From Edaphochlamys debaryana (lineage: Eukaryota > Chlorophyta > Chlorophyceae > Chlamydomonadales): DNA of 64,000 nt. This document shows positions 21,301-33,700 of this stretch, piece by piece. How positions within the stretch are numbered: position 1 is the first letter of the stretch; every line of letters begins with the position of its first letter. The notes beneath the pieces were generated by a model. The model had not been told where the DNA came from, searched no databases, and saw nothing but the letters and a program-made list of their open reading frames with translations. A program made the translations under genes and the position numbers. The stretch lies in contig JAEHOE010000077.1 in NCBI GenBank assembly GCA_016858145.1, positions 436,501 through 500,500 on the forward strand. Direction: 5' to 3'.

Positions 21301-21942
21301 CTTCTTCGCCTCGGGCGCCGCCCACATCGGCGCCATGTACACGGCCTTCCTGGCCGTCGCCACCGCCTGCGGCACGCCGCCCATGCTGGCAGGTGCGTAC
21401 GTCGCGGGACCCATGGATTCTCTGAAGATCTGGATTCGGATCTGGATCTGGGTTGGGACAGTGAAGGCGGAATGGGGACGGGGATGGCCTCCTGCCTGGT
21501 GTTTGCGCCTGTCTGACTCGACCGCACGATCCTGCCGTACCCGCAGCCATCGCCCTGGGCCAGCTGTCCAACCTGATGGGCTGCCTCACCACGTACGGCA
21601 TCGGCTCGGCCCCGCCGTACTTCGGCGCCGGCTACGTGAAGCAGGTGAGCTGAATGGGGGGCCCCATGTTTTGGTGGGGCACGCACACTTGGGTCCACGT
21701 CAGCTGCGCCCAGCTTCGTCTCTCTCTCTCTTTCCCGCACGTGCCCAGCCATACTTTTCGCTTGCCTGTCTGCACACCGCCCTCCCCGTACCCTCCCTCA
21801 CACCGCCCGAACCTCCCCCACTCCGCTCTCACCCCCCCCTCAGGGCGACTGGCTCCGCCTGGGCTTCATTCTGTCGCTCTTCTACCTCGCCGTCTGGCTG
21901 GGCGTGGGCGGCGTGTGGTGGAAGGCCATTGGCCTCTGGTAA
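18381..21942 (+). CDS. OMT1: Plastid 2-oxoglutarate/malate translocator (DASS family)
   Basis: This inner-envelope antiporter exchanges 2-oxoglutarate for malate, feeding carbon skeletons to ammonium assimilation and photorespiration; the C. reinhardtii orthologue is also called LCI20 (low-CO2 induced). Ten exons: 18381-18744, 18861-18990, 19224-19402, 19558-19667, 19937-20119, 20401-20488, 20827-21065, 21227-21392, 21547-21644 and 21844-21942, 551 codons plus stop, every junction phase-matched. Residues 1-75 are an Arg/Ser/Ala-rich chloroplast transit peptide ending around RRSLSVKAQAASAPAP. About 12 membrane segments follow, with family stretches WLIAIAYFLAGGFIKSGLG, ALLSPAIPSVAARAGGIFFP, TTTVSSAMFITAMAANPLA, WFAALIAMAAALNKFGFIPW and YFYSHYFFASGAAHIGAMYT. 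Length and order match plant DiT1. Identity is highly secure. Confidence 0.96.
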
Positions 21943-23150
21943 GCGCCTCGCTCTGACCCACACCCCTTATCTGAGGGACGTGCGCCCGCCTCGGGCCGGG
22001 CCCCCTTGGCCTAGCCTCCTGCCCTGGCCCTACCGCGTGGGCCCCTTGGGGCTGCGCGGTGGCTGAGGCGGCGGCGCGTCGGGCGGTGTGCGGTGCTTGC
22101 CGCATACCGCCGCGACGACGCAGCCGCGGAGGAGGAGGCGGGGGACGAGGAGCAGGGCTCGGCGCGCGTGTGGAGGGAGGAGGGACGGGCATGGCGCCCG
22201 AGTGGCACTCGTTGAAGTTGCATGCCACGGCTTATCATCACAGCACAAGACAGTGCGGTACAGAGAGAAGAAGACTTCATCGCGTTTTGGTTTCGAAGGT
22301 GGTGGGCTCGCGGCTCGCAGGCTTTGGAGCGTGGGCATGGGGGCTCGACGCCGGGGTGCCTTGGCGCCTGGGCCGGCTCTCATCGACGGTTATCTGCTGA
22401 CTGGTTGCGGGTTGGCTTGTGGCGCGGGGGCATGCCTCTCATGTGTCAAATGGACTTCCCACAATCGTGTTCTGCTGTTGCGTCGTGGTTGTGGTTTTGG
22501 TGTGCGTGTTGTGTAGAGCGTGGCATTGAGAATGCGTAAGCGGCACAGCGGCATGCGATCTGCCCTGGCCTTGTCCCTAAGCGCCGGCTGGCGCAAGCGG
22601 AGTGGGAGCGCCGGTGTGCAGTGAGCCCAGGGGAGCGCCGACTGGCATTGCATTTGTAACAGTGATACGTACCTTCTCGGATGCTCCACTCACTCCGTTA
22701 CGCTGCCTGAACAGCAGCTCAGCCAACCGTGCGGCTGGTGTCCGGCCTAGGGCTATCCTCTGACAGCGAAGGCGCCCCAGGCTGACACAGTGCAGCGCGC
22801 AGCAGTCCGCCCTTTGCACCCGCTTACCCGTCCACGTGCAATCGTGCTCTGCAGCGCATTGCTTTATACCCGCACACCCATCCACCCGCTCACCCGTCCG
22901 CGCGCAGCCCGCTCTTACCGATACCAGTCTCCGGCAGCCCACCTCCCTCGCACGCGCGCACTGGCTTCCCACAGCCCAGCCTCAGCGCAAGCACCCACAA
23001 ACACAGGTAAACTGCCGCATGAATAACAGACCGTCATCACACAGTTCAGTCAAGTCACAGGGGCAACCCCACACCGTGCGTCCGCCGGCTTTCTACCCGT
23101 AGCCCCTCCGCAGCCACCCTGCAGCCCGCGTCTGAGTGCAGGCCACAGGC
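21943..23150. other. Convergent 3' flanks of OMT and sulfotransferase-like gene
   Basis: No gene seen. A TGTAA at 22655-22659 is the best candidate poly(A) signal for OMT, giving a 3' UTR near 715 bases. The CCGCTTACCCGTCCACG-type text around 22817-22910 forms an imperfect duplication (CACCCGTCC(A/G)CGTGCA-like units). Confidence 0.45.
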
Positions 23151-26100
23151 CTAGGCCGCCGCCCAGCTGCCGCCACAGCCCGAGCCAGCCCCACAACCCT
23201 CCGCAAAGGGGTCCCCCAGGTGCACCCCCGCCTCCCGCAGCGCCGCACGCAGCGCACGCCCCCCATCCGCCCCCAGCCCCGCACGCTCCCGCATCGCCAT
23301 CCCCACCATCGCCCTCCGCACCCCCCGCCCCGCCCCCGCCCCCGCTTCCCCCCGCCCCTCTAGCCCCCCAACACCCACACCCCCAACCATCCCTACACCC
23401 CCCTCCGCTAGCACCGCCCGGCGCCCGCCGCCCTGGACTTGCTTGTTCGCCGCCTCCGCCGCCGCCACGGCCGCCTGCGCCGCCGCCACCGCCGCCTCCG
23501 CCGCCGCCCGCGCCGCCGCCTGCGCCGCCTTATGTGCCTTGGCCCTAGCCATGCGCTTCTGCCACTGCTCCTGCGCCGCCTTGCGGGCCGCCGCCATCTC
23601 GGCATTGATGCGCTGCGCGTACTCGTTGTCCTGCGGGGGGAGGGGACCGGGAGGAGGAGGGGGCGGCGGGGGGTTCGGGGAAGGATGCGCGTGTGTGAAT
23701 GGGTGTGCCGCACGTGCCGTTTGAGCAGGCGCGCGGTGCGTGCCGAGCGGTGCCGCAGGAAAGCCGAGGTCCCGACAGCTTGCGCGGGGCGGTCCTCCCC
23801 TTGAACCCCTCTTTCCCGCCCCTCAGCTCCCCCCGCCTGACCTCCAACCTCCCACCAGACGGCCACGGCCCATCCGAGCCCCCCCCCCTGCCCCCTCCTC
23901 CCACACGCACGCATGCACACCGCAGGGCCCCCCTCACCCCCTTCCCACCCATGCACCGCACCTGCCAGCGGTCCGCCGTGCTGTTGCTGTGCCTCGGCCC
24001 CCGCCGCATGAGCCCGCACGCCACCCGCTCGGGGGGCGCCTCCGCCAGCTCCTCCAGCGGGGCGGCCAGCAGCGGGCGCATGCCCAGGGAGCGGGCGGAG
24101 GAGAAGAGGAGCGAGTCCAGGCGCACCAGCACCTTGCCAAAGCTACACGGGAGGGGGGTGGGGTGGGGAGCGGTAGAGGCGGGGGTCAGGGTGGGGAGGA
24201 GTGGGGCGGCATGTGAGGGGGACTGAGGGAATCGGGAGACCTCAAGAAGGTGGGGTCGGGGAGCAGGGAGTGCAGGCGCGCCAGCTCCCTGCCGAAGCTA
24301 AAGGGGAGGGGTGGGGGGCCAGGGGAGGGCCGAGAGAGTTTGGGGGGATCCAGAGGGGGGGTGGAGGGGTGAGGGGCGAGGGAAGGTCTGGGGGCAGTCG
24401 AGGCGGATCAGCACCTGGGAGCGGTGGGAGCAAACACGCGCCTTTGCACGCCTTGGCCCCTACCGGTATCGAACCCTCCTCAGGCCTACTCCCTTCCTCC
24501 CTTGCTAGCACGCTCCCCCCCCCGCCCACCACACACACACATACACGCCGTGCGCTTGCTCCGACACCCTAACCCCCGCTTCCGCCTCTTCGCTCCCCCT
24601 CTGCCCGCCGGCGGTCGCACTCGTTAGGCCTGCTCCGCTCCTTCGCGCTTCGCCTGCGTCCTCGGCTATTGACACCCATCTTGACCCATTCCCCCTTCCC
24701 ACAATCCCCTCGCGGTGGCGCTTCGTCCTGCTATTCCAGGTGCGTATCGGGAGTGTTCCGTTCGGGTGGGCTTCGGTCTCGCGGGCTGCTCGGTACGCAT
24801 GCTTGCTCTGCTGTGCCCTTCTGCGCCGCCGGCGGGCCGCACCAGCTCTAGTCTACCTCACTATTACCAGCTACAAACTACGGCTCCGACGCGGCTCCAG
24901 CGGCGACACAAACGTAACGGGTTCGGGATGGGCGGGATGGGTCGGGCTTCGGTTTCCTCGGGCTTTCGGTTCCGTATCTAAGGCCGGCCGGCTAACTACC
25001 GCGCCTGAGACTCCCAGGCTCATGCGAGCAGCCCTTCACACATACACGCCACCCTCACCGGTAGAACCCCACGTCCGGTCCCTGCTTCTCGTACAGTCGA
25101 TCCAGATCCCGGGGCAGATAGTCCTCGTAGGTGAGATTGAGGCGGGCGGCGGCCTTGACCGAGTCCTTGTCGTGGATCTGGATCCAGGGATGGGATCAGG
25201 CGTGAGTGATGAGGCAGGAGGAAGATGACGTGGCCAGCGGTTGGGAATGCGTGATGCTCGTCGCCTGTAACGCAGCAACCGAGGAGGAGACTATCCCCCA
25301 AGCCCCCCCCCCGGTGCGGCCCGCGAAAGACGCGCGTTACAGAATGCACGCCAGCTGCCTGAGCCTACGCCAATCGTCAGAACAGCCACCGCTGGAGCGC
25401 TGCTGGAGCTCGCCGGACCTTCCGCTCTGGACCTCGGTGCGCATCGGGCTCGCTGGCTGCCGCCATACCATCTGGGCTATCCAATCTCTAACTTTTCAAA
25501 GATCTCTCCCCCCCCGCGGGAAACCCACCTCCCTGAGCGTGTGCGGCCAGCCCACCCCCAGCTGCATGACGTCATCCACTGCGTCGTGGCCCGCCTCCAG
25601 ATCCACGATCAGGTCGTACTGCACATCCAGATCAAGATGCGGGGGGATTGGGGGCGTGGGCGGACGACAGACACTCACGAGAGCACTCGGCCGTCCCTCG
25701 GCCTCCCCTGAAGCGCCCTCCCTCGGCGCACTGACAGCCCCTGCGCCCCTGCCGCTCAACACCTGCTGCCTTCCCACTCTGCCGACTACTCTCCAGCCGC
25801 CTCTTCCCACCCCAAACCGCCTCCCTTCCCGCTGCCCCGCACCTGCTGCAGAAGCGCCCGGCCCTGCTCCATCTCCCGGGGCCCGAACGAGCCGATGGGC
25901 GCATGGTAGGCCTTCTCGCCCAGCATGCCCCTGGGGTGGGGTGGAGGGGTGGAAGGTGGGTGGGTGGGTGGGGTGGGTGTGGGTAACTACGGTGATCCTG
26001 TACGGGAAACTGTACGCAGCGGGTCGTGTCACACGAACAAGGGCGCAGCAAGTACAGCCCTCCGTACGGCACATATAAAAGCGTATACAGCACGCCTGCC

Positions 26101-28890
26101 GTACGCCCCTCACCGCAGCATGTAGTTGTCCACCAGCACGGGCCCGAACGACTCCCAGAACGCAGCGTCCGTGCCCCAGTAGGTGTTGTGAAAGAGCGTG
26201 TCATTCCTGTACGGCAGTCACGCGGTGTGTACGGCAGTGACTCAGGGTAGATGGCAAGATGACTCTTCGCCGGCAATTTGGGCTGGACCCAGTTAGGCAC
26301 AGGTACAGGCTAGAGAGAGGCGCTCGCAATGCTACAGCTGCTCCCAGGAGCTCACGGGAGAGGGCGATCATGCCCGCAACCGCCAACCACCAACCACCAA
26401 CCGACCTGTAGTCCCACTTCATCTGCATGGTCACGAACTTGAGGTGGGAGAGCATGCGCTTGAGCGGGTCCCTGTCAGGAGGGGAGTGGGGGCAGGGGGG
26501 GGAGCGGCCAAGGTCACTCACAAGCAGCCTGGAGGCACCAGCTCAACCCGGCCCTCCTGCGAGCTCCTTCGCCCTTCGCAGGCCCGGCAGGCAGGCCCAG
26601 CCGCACGACCCCCGGCATTGCCACCCCACCCCCCCGCCGTGGCGTCCCACCCGCCCGCCCAACCCGCCGCATCCGTACGGCTGCCGTACCGGATGAGGAT
26701 GACGTTGAAGAACTGCTCGCATAGCCGTACGTCGGCGGTGTCGTGCAGGCCCTCGTGCAGCGTGAACTCATTACTGAAGTACTGATAGCCCATGGCGGCC
26801 GCAAAGTCGTGGCGGGACTCGCACGTGGGGAACTTGGTGTCACGTGCCACGCGGCCCCACGTGCCCCACCTGACGGGTAGGGAGAGGGGGTGGGAGGGGA
26901 AGGAGGGAGAGGGAGGGAGGGGTGGTGGGTACCGGCCAGCCCCGGCGCCCAGGTCCAAGTTCCAAGTCCCCAGAGGACCGACCGCATCGACCCAGTCAGA
27001 GAGCTGTGAGGGCCCCCGGCGGCCATGAGAGATGAGACCTCCTGCGCCCCCTTGCCACTGCATCCAACACGTTCGTGTGTGAGCCAGGGTCGAATGCCCT
27101 TTCCCCGGGCCACGAACCGCGCACGGCGCGGCGGCAACCGAGAAAGCCTGCGCCATCCCCCCTAGCACCTAGATCTGGGCTATCCAAACTCTAACTCGTC
27201 AAAGATCACCCCCTCCAGCCCCCCCCACCGGGAACCCCACCTCGCCCCGCGCCCCGTGCGCTTTGCGTGGAATGTGTTGTTGAGCCACCGCACTCGGTCG
27301 TCCAGCTGACTAATCTGGCAGATGTAGGCGCTGTCGTACACCTGGGCCCGGCAGCCGTTGTTCTCTGGGGTCGGGTATTGGGGAGGTCGGGGAGGGTGTT
27401 GGGACAAGCGGGGAGCGAACGCGGGGGGCCCATGGCCGCTGGCGTGTGATAAGGGACCGGCGACCCCCGATAAGGTCGGGTCGGGGAATCGGGCCAAGGG
27501 CTCTGGCCAGAGAACCCCTGGCGCGCTAGGGAGGTGCGTGCACGCCCTCATGCTGCAAGTTGGCAACGCCAAGCCCTAGCCCCCACCCTCTCTGGCCCTG
27601 CTGTTCGCAAAACCTCGTCCCCCGTGTCCCCTTCCCCCACCCTCTCCCCCACCAGTTCCCTGGCCCTCCCGGGGCGGACCTCACCATGCCCGGGGTTTCT
27701 ACGGTACCCGCTGGACTGCACCCCTGGGCAGCCCTCACGCGTGATCGCACGCGCCCGTTGCTGTTGAAGGGTCTCCTTGCCGTGCCGTACCCTTCCCGAG
27801 CTCTGGCTCCGACCCCCGGTCGGGCTGTTGCCGTCAGTGCCGGCCCGGGTACTGCTCGTGAGCCCCCTATCCACCCCAGCCCCTGACCCCTCCCCGCAGC
27901 TGGGGCCCCCAACCTCAGCATCACCCCGCCCGAAACTGCTCATGCGTCCCTGGATCCGGGCCAATCCAGGATCCAGATCTGCATCCGCCCCGGATCTCAC
28001 TTGCGGCGTGGCACCAGCTCGTCCCGCCCGCCTTGGAGATATGGAAATACTCCATGATGCCTTTTCGGAGGGCCGCCACGCGGTGAGCCTCGTAGAGCTG
28101 AGCCCGGAGCATACCGGCACGGTTTGTAGGTGACGGGGAAGGGGAAGGGGGATTTTGTGGAGGGTGTGCGTTAAGGGGTTGAGGTGAGAGGGGGCGGGAG
28201 AGGCAGAGCAAGGCGGGCAGGGGGCAGACAGGGGTGACAAGCCCGGCTGGGAAGCGAGCGTTGCTGGTAAGAGACTGCGCGGCTTGGGCATCAGCGCGTA
28301 CCCACCACTCTGAACGTGCCCTGTATTGTGGTCTCGTACTGCTCCGGCAGCTGACGGGCCATGGTTGTCAGCCACGCCTTCACAAGCTGCGCCATGGCCA
28401 TGCGGCGGATGGCCGGGAACGCCTGGCGCTTCCCCAGCATGTCTGGCGGCCCCGTCGTGATGTTTGCGACCTGGAGTGCAGAGTGGAGGGGGATTCATGG
28501 GGGGACTGAGCTTTTGGGGGCGGGAGACTGGCGTCAGCGGCCAGGGGGAGGGGGCAGCCGGCTCGCTCTCACGTGTGCTGCGTAGAAGGTTGTCAGCGCG
28601 GCAGCCCACGGCGGAGAGCCGGTTTGTCCCTCCTGCTCCAGTTTAAGTAGGGTGCGGACCAGGTCCGCTGCGCCTGGTTCATCCAGCTCGCCAGCCTTCC
28701 GAAGGGTCCCGTTTAGCTTGAGCATCGGCATGCTTATGGCTACGTCCAACATAGGGATCACTTCAGCTACTGCTATTTGATGCGTATCGTTGCCAAAGTA
28801 GCGCTGCAAAACTGCTTGAATCGTCCCCGCCTCGCTAAAATTGTTGAGCGGCTGCAGCAACAGCAGGACGAACAGCAGCGCAGGTGCCAT
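23151..28890 (-). CDS. Sulfotransferase-like P-loop protein, secretory
   Basis: Twelve exons in transcription order: 28890-28573, 28470-28306, 28097-28001, 27364-27241, 26869-26690, 26471-26406, 26206-26114, 25930-25843, 25618-25529, 25177-25059, 24142-23962 and 23630-23151, 666 codons plus stop. A signal peptide (MAPALLFVLLLLQPLNNFSE) is followed at about residues 180-190 by HISKAGGTSWC, the 5'-phosphosulfate (PSB) loop form of carbohydrate sulfotransferases, and at about 295-305 by RDPLKRMLSH, the 3'-phosphate motif. KNNGCRAQVYD and the YDLIVDLEAGHDAVDD segment also look family-specific. The predicted role is sulfation of a secreted glycan or protein using PAPS in the Golgi. The C-terminal exon codes a long Lys/Ala coiled coil (QEQWQKRMARAKAHKAAQAA) and a Gly-rich tail. 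Intron 10 holds a dispersed element and copied exon edges; introns 4 and 9 share their 5' ends. Substrate unknown. Confidence 0.85.
24113..24418 (-). repeat. Exon 11 acceptor region copied upstream in intron 10
   Basis: The start of exon 11 with its acceptor and polypyrimidine tract (24113-24166 on the plus strand) recurs with changes at 24268-24320, and a shorter piece at 24398-24418. The first copy shift is 155 bp. Here the duplicated edge is an acceptor rather than a donor. Confidence 0.75.
24876..25045 (-). repeat. Dispersed element, long copy (sulfotransferase-like intron 10)
   Basis: The reverse complement begins TGTGTGAAGGGCTGCTCGCA and runs about 165 bp through a GCCGGCCGG block and an AACGTTACG-type block. 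It aligns along most of its length to 39152-39310, with conserved blocks AACGGCTGCTCG/AAGGGCTGCTCG, GCCGGCCGG, GCCC(A/G)(C/T)CCC and CGTAACGGG. In both genes the element is in sense orientation within an intron. Confidence 0.85.
25466..27240 (-). repeat. Shared donor-proximal sequence of introns 4 and 9
   Basis: Plus-strand segments 25466-25528 and 27171-27240 share ATCTGGGCTATCCAA(A/T)CTCT, AACT, CAAAGATC, a C-run and GGAA(C/A)CCCACCTC. Each ends exactly at an exon/intron boundary of the minus-strand gene, so the first 60-70 bases of two different introns are homologous. The rest of the introns shows no evident similarity. Confidence 0.85.
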
Positions 28891-30769
28891 CCTTGCTGCG
28901 CTGGCCTACAGCACTATGCTGTAGTACTTCACGGACTGCGCGCGCATGAACCTTGCCGGGACCGACCACCTGCCGCGCGCCAACCACGAACCTGCGCCTC
29001 GCCCCCCTCCGGCTCCCCCCTCCCCCCTCACTGCTCCAATGTCCGCTTTCGCGAGCGGACGGCCACCCCCCAGGCCCAGTGAAGTCCCGTCCCATGTGAG
29101 AGACCTGTTGTTTTTTTCCCCTCAGCCCCACCACACGCCCCCAACTGCCCCGCCATGTTGCCGCGCAGCCATGTAGAGCCGCCGACCCGCCATCGACCGG
29201 CCGTTCCGCACCTCTCACACCTGGGATGGTACCACAGCAAACCCTGCACGGCGATCTTAATGCACCAAATGCTCTGCTGGGGCTCGTGTGGGGCCGCCCC
29301 TGCGGAGCGCCCCGTCCACGGTCCACCCCTCGCTCCTTCCTCCCCCTTCACCCTTGAGCGGCCCCTCTGACCCTCTGGCTCCTTCCCCACGACTTAATTA
29401 TTCGCAGGTTAGGTTCAGAACATGCGCTTCAAAGGGCCTTGGGCAGCTGCCAGGGGGAGGAGGGGACTTCCTGGGAACGTTGGCCGCTGTCCAACAACTC
29501 CTCTGGTCCCCCTTTGACAAGCCCCACTGCAATGCTTCTCGCGTCTATGTGCAGTTCTAGAGCAGGGCAGGGAAGAGGGGCCGCCTTGGCACCCACGTAC
29601 GGACGGGGGGTCCGCCTGGTTACGGGCGGTTTCAGGTGGCCGTACTGGAGCCCGCGCCCAGACGGAACTTTTGGCGCTAAGGCCAGCACGTCCCTTGCCG
29701 TGGCTCTTGGGATCCGAGCACCTGACTGAGCCTGAACGGCTATCAGTCCGCTTGAAGCTTTGACCAAGGTGGCATGCCGCAAGGTGGCCCCTTGCAAGCC
29801 GCATCGGCCGGTTTCGAGTGGGCAATGATCGGGGTGGACCGGGGGCCTGGGGGGCGGGGGAAGGCTGACAGCTCCGGTACACCACCGCGGAGGGGTATCC
29901 CCTACAGCCGCGCGCCAGTGGTTGCAAGGGTCACAGGCAGTATGTGTCTGAAGCCGAGTATCTCCATGGCCGTACCTGCTGGCCCACGGCTGGCGCGGGG
30001 GCCCGAGGGGTCACTGATACGGCTGCCCGTACTCAAAGCCCGCGCCCAGACGAGCGTCTTGGCGCGAAGGCACCCTCGCAAGCTGCAGACCGGCAAGTTG
30101 CTGCAGCAGGCATCTGTGAGCTGCGGAAGGCTGCTGTCCCTGGGCCGCTGACGCTGGGCCGCGAGGGCACGAGATGTCGGAATGTCGGGTTGGCCGGTTT
30201 CGCCTGGTTTCGCGAGCGCACGCGCCGCAGCTTGAGCAGGGTCGTTGCGCGCCATGAGATCAGAGAACGGACCAAGCTTGTGTGGATCAATGGCAGCAAT
30301 CTGCGAACGCGGCCCGTATACGCTCTCGGCTCTCCACTCAAAACGTTGAGACAGTGGACGGCGCGGCCCGCCCGTACGGCTGCGCGAAGCAGGGCAGCTC
30401 CAGGCCCGCTTGTACCCACTGGCTCGCTTCTAACGCATTAGGTCTCCCAAGTCGTAGAGCAACAACACCGGAGCTGAGCCAGAGGCGCCGTCGCGGAGGC
30501 CAGCTGGCGCAGTGTAGTTTGGTCGGTGTGCAGGCGTGCTCACGACGGTCCGCGGCCGCAGAGGCCGAGTCCCTTAGTCTCAAGTGTTGCAAGCCCACCT
30601 CTGGCGCGGCTTCTCCGGTGAGCCCGGTCGTCCCCGGATTAAGCTTCTGAACTAAGCGAGTGTGCTCTTCGTAGAGTGCACGCGCCCAGCGTAACTTGCG
30701 TTTCTTAAACTGTCTCTCAGGTTTCACGATGGGGCCTGTAAGCTCCGGGAGCGCATAAGCGGCCGGGGA
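28891..30769. other. Divergent intergenic region, sulfotransferase-like / metalloprotease
   Basis: No gene is supportable over 1.9 kb. Diverged direct repeats are visible: 29638-29700 and 30020-30080 share CCGTACT...AGCCCGCGCCCAGACG and a TTGGCGC(T/G)AAGGC block. The region holds both promoters; its GC content is lower than that of the coding parts. Open frames here lack family features. Confidence 0.4.
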
Positions 30770-33700
30770 ATGCTGGGGCCAGCAGGCGCCCCGCTGCCCC
30801 TGGCGCTCGTGTGCTTGCTGCTCGCCTTACTCCTCGGAGCCCTTGGCGACGACCAGTTCGTGGCGCTTCGTGGTAGGTCCGCTCCATCGCCGTTCGTCGC
30901 GTTAAGCCCAGACAAGCGCGACGACATGTTGTCAGCTCCCAGGCCCCTGCCTTGTGTTCAAGCGTACCCCTTGCTATGCGACTGCTGGTGCCGGCGGGTA
31001 GAGTGTGGAGTTCGTGGGGCCGCACTCTTGACGTAACGGAGCTTCGGTTTGCCGCCTCTGGACACCCAGGCCACCTCATCGTCGTTGATGTGGACTATCG
31101 GGAGTCGGAGCTGCGGAATGGGCCTGGCGAGCGTCGCGAGACGCACTACATGCTTCGCTCAAGCGGCGGGCGTGTCTGGCCAGTGCGGTTCAGCGAAGGC
31201 GATGAGCCCCCGGGCTGGGTAACGTCGGGCATTGGAGTGGAGCTGGAGGTCGCGGCCACCGAGCGCGCTGCCCAGGCAGCGGGTGATGGGCCAGGGCCCA
31301 ACACGGCACCCCCGGACCAACCCAGGCGGCGACGACGATTGAGGACCTTTCCCGGCCGGCAAGGCAACGGGGGGCTTGGCAGCAGCAGCGGCAATGTACA
31401 TAGCTCAGAGCAGGGCGCCGCTAAGCAGGAGCTGCGGTCAAGGCAGGAGGACGCGTTGGGCCATCTCCACGACCGGCGGATGGGGTTCTGGTGGCAGCGG
31501 AGCCGTGACGAACGGTTCGCCGCACGGACCGGCATCGCAGGCACACGACAGCAGCAGCACAGTCCAGAGCAGGCGCAGGAGCAGCAGCAGGGCCAGGGGC
31601 AGCATCTGAGCAGGTCAGAGCAGCAGCAGCAGGACCAAGAGCAGAGATTGCAACGTGCACAGCAGCGGGCGCGAGAGCGCCGGCTGGAGCAGGATTTGGA
31701 AGGCGCATCAGTTGACAGCAGTGAGTCTTCGGATGCCACGAACAGCAGCACGAACCACCTGACAGTTCTGCGCTGGCGTGTGCTGGAGACCGCATCCCCG
31801 TCTCCTTCTCCGTCTCCCTCCCCCTTAAAGAAGCACACGACAGCCGTGGAGGCCCAACCGGCGCCGAACAGTGGCGGGGTGGCGACACGCGACGGGGAGA
31901 TCGCCGACTTCACCTACAACTCTGACCGTTTGTTAATGGATGACGTGTCAACGGTTATATTCATTCTTGACATGTGCGGATACGGCGCCGCCACGACCGT
32001 CGATGTGAGCCCCTGGGGCGGGCTGGAAGAGCCGTGCTTCCGGGGCTCTGGCAGGGGGGCACTCGGTTCAACCCAGTGGGTTATCAAGCAACACGTGGTG
32101 GTGGGGCTGACGGCCGGGGTTGGGCTAGGCTCCTGACAGGCCTGATGAGCACTCCTCCAGCCCCGCAATCTTAGCTCATGACCGTGCTTTCCTCATCATG
32201 CCCCGACAGGACCTTTACTTTACCCTGTTTGACAACGGCGGGGATCTCAATCTGGAGACGTACATGGGCGCCTGCTCGTACGGCAGGGCGAAGTTCAACC
32301 CTGACAACGTGCTGATTCTTGGACCTGTCGAGATGGACTGCAGGTACGGCAGTATCCAGCGCTGTACGGCCGGTACTGCGGGCATCACGCGGCAGGGCCT
32401 CACAGCTGACAGTATCCGGCCCCGCCTACTTGCCACCATTTCTAACCCCTCCCCCACGCGCCATGCCCCCAGCGGCAACACGTACGGCACCGAGTGGCGC
32501 GCGGAGGCGTGCGAGGAGGCCGACTACTGGGGCTGGCAGTTTTACGCGGAGGAGTGGGCGCACGACAACGGAATCGACATCTCGGGATACCGCCACCGCC
32601 TGCTGGTCACGTCGCCCGGCAAGGCTGGGCTGGACGGCGGGCCGGGCTGGATGCAGCTGGGCTCGGAGGACTGCACCTGGTCCGGGCTCGGGACGGTCGG
32701 GCCCGTGAACGACGCGGCGCACCCGGTGGACTCGCCCTCCGTGGGCTCGGCGCTCTACTGGGAGGTGGGTGCGAACGTGACTGAGCGTGTTGTTGAGGAG
32801 GCGGGTTGGGGGTTTCGGAGCTTTGTGCGGACGCGGTGTTGCGTCTGGCCTCATGGGCTTTGCTGATCGGCTGGGCCCGTCACGTTGCTGGCGCCTGTCC
32901 GGCTTACAGCTCCACCCCCTTGACGCCTGCCCCCTCCTGCATCCCTCTTGGCCCCCATCCCCACCTCGCTCCAAACAGGGCGTCTACTCGTATGTGTGGA
33001 TCTCCGGTGACCACTTCCGGATGCCGCAGGCCTGGCTCCACGAGATTGGCCACAACTACTACCTGCGCCACGCGGCGACGTCCACGCCATGCAACCCCGC
33101 CAACCCGGGCGACACGTCCTATTGTGACGATACCTGCACCATGGGATTCTGCTGCGCGGCGAGGTGCTTCAACGCGCCGCACATGTGGCAGCTCGGCTGG
33201 GACTGGCCTGCGACGCAGCTTATGGAGGACGACTTGCCGCCTGGCGTTGCAACCGCGGTCGGGCTCAAGGCCGCGCCATTTACCATGCGCGTCAATCCTG
33301 GTCTCGCGACTCGCGACCTGGGTGTGGGCACCGGCTCTACTCTGCGCATCGATGCTACATGGTCTGGCGAGGACGACGGCGGTAGCCCGACGTCGCTGTG
33401 GGTCGTGTATCGCCAGCGTGTGCTGCCCGCGGATGACTTGCCGAGCGAGTTTCGCTCCAACGTGACCATCTACTGGTACCCTGGCCGAGACCCCACCGAC
33501 GCATCGCTCACGGTGCGGCTCGCGGTTCTATCGCCTGGAGAGCGCTGGCGCAACGAGAGCCTGGGCTTGTCAGTTGTGTGGCTCGATCGGTTCAATCCCA
33601 AGACGCCGTTGCGTGTGGAGATCGAGGCCTGTCGCTTTGTGGATGCCTTCGAGACCGATTGCGGCGACGGACTCGACAACGACTGCGACGGTTTGGTGGA

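Noticed and set aside
21417..21460. GGATCTGGATTCGGATCT-type repeats, also near 27951-27985, 44849-44875 and 48831
   Set aside because: Short GATC(C/T)(A/G)-rich simple sequence without a common boundary; no evidence of a mobile element.
24440..24490. Possible tRNA (GGTATCGAACC, B-box-like on the minus strand)
   Set aside because: The flanking bases do not form a T-arm stem or acceptor stem; only the box-like word is present.
28891..30769. Possible extra gene from open frames near 29415-30650
   Set aside because: No frame has recognisable motifs or splice partners; repeats and base composition suggest non-coding DNA.
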